Assembly: GCA_003233545.1 (NCBI GenBank)
Contig: QILZ01000213.1
Location: 1 to 7,229, forward strand
Length of the DNA stretch: 7,229 bases
Direction: 5' to 3'
From: Spirochaetales bacterium
GTDB taxonomy: Bacteria > Spirochaetota > Spirochaetia > SZUA-6
Part shown: positions 5,704-7,229 of the stretch, in pieces
Numbering within the stretch: the first letter of the stretch is position 1
Layout of the letters: the number at the start of each line of letters is the position of its first letter
Program-made: the position numbers and the translations under genes
The notes under the pieces: model-generated
Seen by the model: only the letters and a program-made list of their open reading frames with translations
The model's database searches: none
Told to the model about the DNA's origin: nothing

Positions 5704-6477
5704 ATGAAAGGGTATAGGCCGAAAATACTCTGTATTGCCCAGCAGAAGGGAGGAGTATGCAAAACCACATCCGTCCTTTCTCTCTCTGCTGCGTGGGCTC
5801 TTAAAGGCAAAAAAGTCCTTATGCTCGATACGGACCCTCAGGCGAACTTAACAAGAAATATACTCGATTATGAAACAATAGAAAAAGACATTTCCCTTCT
5901 TTACAGGGGACAGGAAGTAGTCGATAAGCTTATAAGGGAAACTCCATATGAAAATTTATATATAATACCAACAAGAACGGCATTAAACAGGGTCGAAAAT
6001 TTAGAGAGGAGCCTTTCGACATTTAATGCATTAAAAAAAAACCTGCCTGAAGTCAGCGAAACATTCCGGTACACGGTAATAGACACACCTCCGTCTTTAG
6101 GCCTTTTTACGATTTCAGCCCTTTTGGCAGCTACTCATGTACTTGTACCCGTTCAACCTACCTTTTTTTGTCAGGAAGGACTCGGAGATTTAAACGAAAC
6201 AATTAAGGAAGCACGTGAAAGCAATCCGGGATTAAAGAGTGTCAGGTATTTTATTACTCTTTACGACAAGCGTACCATCATAAGCCAGGATCTTTCGGCT
6301 ACATTACGTAAACAACTTGGAAAGATGGTATTTAATACTATCGTTCACCGCAATATAGCCGTCGAAGAAAGCCAGTATGCCCAGAAAACAATATTTGATT
6401 ATTCACCCCGGTCACGCGGTGCTGCCGATTTTAAAGCCCTTGCGAAGGAAGTTGAAGTATGGCTCGAAAACGCCTGA
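5704..6477 (+). CDS. ParA/Soj-family partition or positioning ATPase with variant Walker A
   Basis: The protein is 257 residues, the normal size for a chromosomal or small ParA with no N-terminal helix-turn-helix. The deviant Walker A is 'KGGVCKTT' (15-22): signature Lys15 and Lys20 are present, but the usual second-half Gly is Cys19 (codon TGC). The A' motif 'DTDPQANL' (42-49) holds the catalytic Asp44, and Walker B is 'VIDTPPSLG' (125-133). 'VPVQPTFFCQEGL' follows, as in Soj-type ATPases. Such proteins bind ATP as sandwich dimers on the nucleoid and position DNA or protein cargo. An in-frame TAG at 5698 makes ATG 5704 the first possible start; no good SD is seen before it. The downstream basic protein overlaps by 19 bp and is the likely partner. 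No parS-like palindrome was seen, so a role in positioning a protein complex is as possible as DNA partition. Confidence 0.92.
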   Translation: MKGYRPKILCIAQQKGGVCKTTSVLSLSAAWALKGKKVLMLDTDPQANLTRNILDYETIEKDISLLYRGQEVVDKLIRETPYENLYIIPTRTALNRVENLERSLSTFNALKKNLPEVSETFRYTVIDTPPSLGLFTISALLAATHVLVPVQPTFFCQEGLGDLNETIKEARESNPGLKSVRYFITLYDKRTIISQDLSATLRKQLGKMVFNTIVHRNIAVEESQYAQKTIFDYSPRSRGAADFKALAKEVEVWLENA

Positions 6478-6923
6478 TAAAAGGTCCCAACGCCGAGCGG
6501 GTGGAAAAGCGCATCGCACAAGTCCCGGAGGATATTACAGAAACTAACATCTTTAAGGTTTTAAAAGAAATAGAAGAGAGAAGCAAAGCATCACAGCCGG
6601 TAGAAACTCATACAAACATAGAGATGCAACCGGAAAAAAGAGGCAAAGAACCTTCCGGAAGAAAACCCAAAAGAGCAGTTAACGGAACAACAAAAACAAA
6701 ACATGAACAGAATAAAAAAAGTTCTCCGAAACCTGTAAAAGGAAAAACATCCAAAAACACCACAGTATTAAAATCCGGAGCATCGATCAAATTTACAAAA
6801 TCGGAAAAAGAAATAGTTATAAAATCCTGTAAAGCCTACAGAAATACCCTGCCTATTTATCTAAAATCCGTTCAGAAAGAAGTTAAGACCATAGACGGTA
6901 TAATTAAAAAGTTAACCCGCTGA
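6459..6923 (+). CDS. small, very basic protein encoded with ParA; possible ParA partner
   Basis: This 154-residue protein is rich in Lys and Arg and has no family I recognise. Three parts can be seen. A basic N-terminus ('MARKRLIKG') leads into a short helical region up to about 43. A low-complexity Lys/Pro/Ser/Thr/Asn linker runs from about 44 to 105. A C-terminal helical region (about 110-154) ends 'IDGIIKKLTR'. There is no ParB nuclease-like domain and no clear helix-turn-helix. ParA partners commonly activate the ATPase through a short basic N-terminal peptide, which this tail could be, but that is inference. The ATG at 6459 lies within parA and is preceded by AAGGAAG with 7-nt spacing, giving a 19-bp overlap and likely translational coupling. 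Its 3' end overlaps the convergent hydrolase gene by 20 bp. Confidence 0.8.
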   Translation: MARKRLIKGPNAERVEKRIAQVPEDITETNIFKVLKEIEERSKASQPVETHTNIEMQPEKRGKEPSGRKPKRAVNGTTKTKHEQNKKSSPKPVKGKTSKNTTVLKSGASIKFTKSEKEIVIKSCKAYRNTLPIYLKSVQKEVKTIDGIIKKLTR

Positions 6924-7227
6924 AAAACAAATTAAGATCGTCCTCCACCTTTTTCCAGTATTTATCATAAAAGATAATATGCTTCATCCTGGGGTACTTA
7001 AATACTTCCAGTTTCCCGTTTTTAAGTCTATTCTTTAAGCCTTCTATTCCTGATACGGATGTAAGAACATCCGCCTCACCGTAATATACTCCTATAGAAA
7101 CACCCTCCGCGGTTACAGGAAGATTTCCGGGGAATTTTTTAAACTCCCTCCTTAAATCCTTAATCAGTTTTTTGGAAACAGAACTGTCACCGGTAATAAG
7201 CGGTTCTACCGTACAGCGTTCTTCCTC
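6904..7227 (-). CDS. alpha/beta hydrolase (lysophospholipase-like), C-terminal fragment (5' end outside window)
   Basis: The minus-strand frame is open from the window edge to a TAA at 6906-6904, giving 107 residues. The visible part matches the C-terminal third of a monoacylglycerol-lipase-like hydrolase. A cap-end segment 'PLITGDSSVSKKLIKDL' is followed by 'YYGEADVLTS', whose Asp53 would be the acid of the triad. 'KYPRMKHIIF' follows, with His83 as the base, then a final amphipathic helix. The block lines up with 'NGESD...FPRMLHD' of the complete hydrolase at 704-1525, so the window holds two relatives of this family. The nucleophile serine and the start lie beyond the window. The stop falls inside the end of the plus-strand basic protein gene. 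Confidence 0.75.
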   Translation of the reverse strand, partial: EEERCTVEPLITGDSSVSKKLIKDLRREFKKFPGNLPVTAEGVSIGVYYGEADVLTSVSGIEGLKNRLKNGKLEVFKYPRMKHIIFYDKYWKKVEDDLNLFFSGLTF

Positions 7228-7229
7228 CG

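Noticed and set aside
1..7229. CRISPR arrays, tRNA or rRNA genes, insertion sequences
   Set aside because: No regularly spaced direct repeats, no tRNA-like cloverleaf, no transposase frame or terminal inverted repeats were recognised; nearly all bases are covered by protein genes.

Overview
The window is gene-dense bacterial DNA, moderately AT-rich, with short intergenic gaps and good Shine-Dalgarno sites. The organism cannot be named from the sequence. The abundance of STAS / RsbW-like partner-switching proteins, and the long insert between the N box and G1 box of the HATPase, remind me of spirochaetes or deltaproteobacteria-like lineages. That is a weak inference.

Layout. (1) Bases 1-335, plus strand: the 3' end of a cytosine-deaminase-like amidohydrolase whose start lies outside the window. 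(2) Bases 378-5608, minus strand: eight closely packed genes (gaps of 3 to 38 nt) that look like one operon. In transcription order they are: an RsbW/SpoIIAB-like HATPase with an unusual N-terminal domain; a small charged helical protein; two tandem paralogous proteins of about 240 residues and unknown function; a 358-residue unknown protein made of two diverged copies of one domain; a STAS anti-anti-sigma protein; an alpha/beta hydrolase starting at TTG; and a second STAS protein. (3) Bases 5609-5703: a 95-bp divergent promoter region. (4) Bases 5704-6923, plus strand: a ParA-type ATPase with an unusual Walker A motif (KGGVCKTT), overlapping a small, very basic protein by 19 bp. (5) Bases 6904-7227, minus strand: the 3' end of a second alpha/beta hydrolase, overlapping the basic protein gene tail to tail by 20 bp.

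How the genes may work together. The HATPase and the two STAS proteins are the kinase/anti-sigma and antagonist components of a partner-switching circuit: the kinase would phosphorylate a conserved serine (Ser56) on each STAS protein. No sigma factor and no PP2C phosphatase is in the window. The circuit may therefore act on partners elsewhere, or on the unknown proteins in the operon. The alpha/beta hydrolase between the STAS genes recalls RsbQ, the hydrolase that feeds into the Bacillus RsbP/RsbV/RsbW pathway, but it belongs to the monoacylglycerol-lipase-like group instead. The divergent ParA pair may be a positioning or partition module without a recognisable ParB. The most novel part is the block of four unrecognised proteins (1883-4691) embedded in the partner-switching operon.
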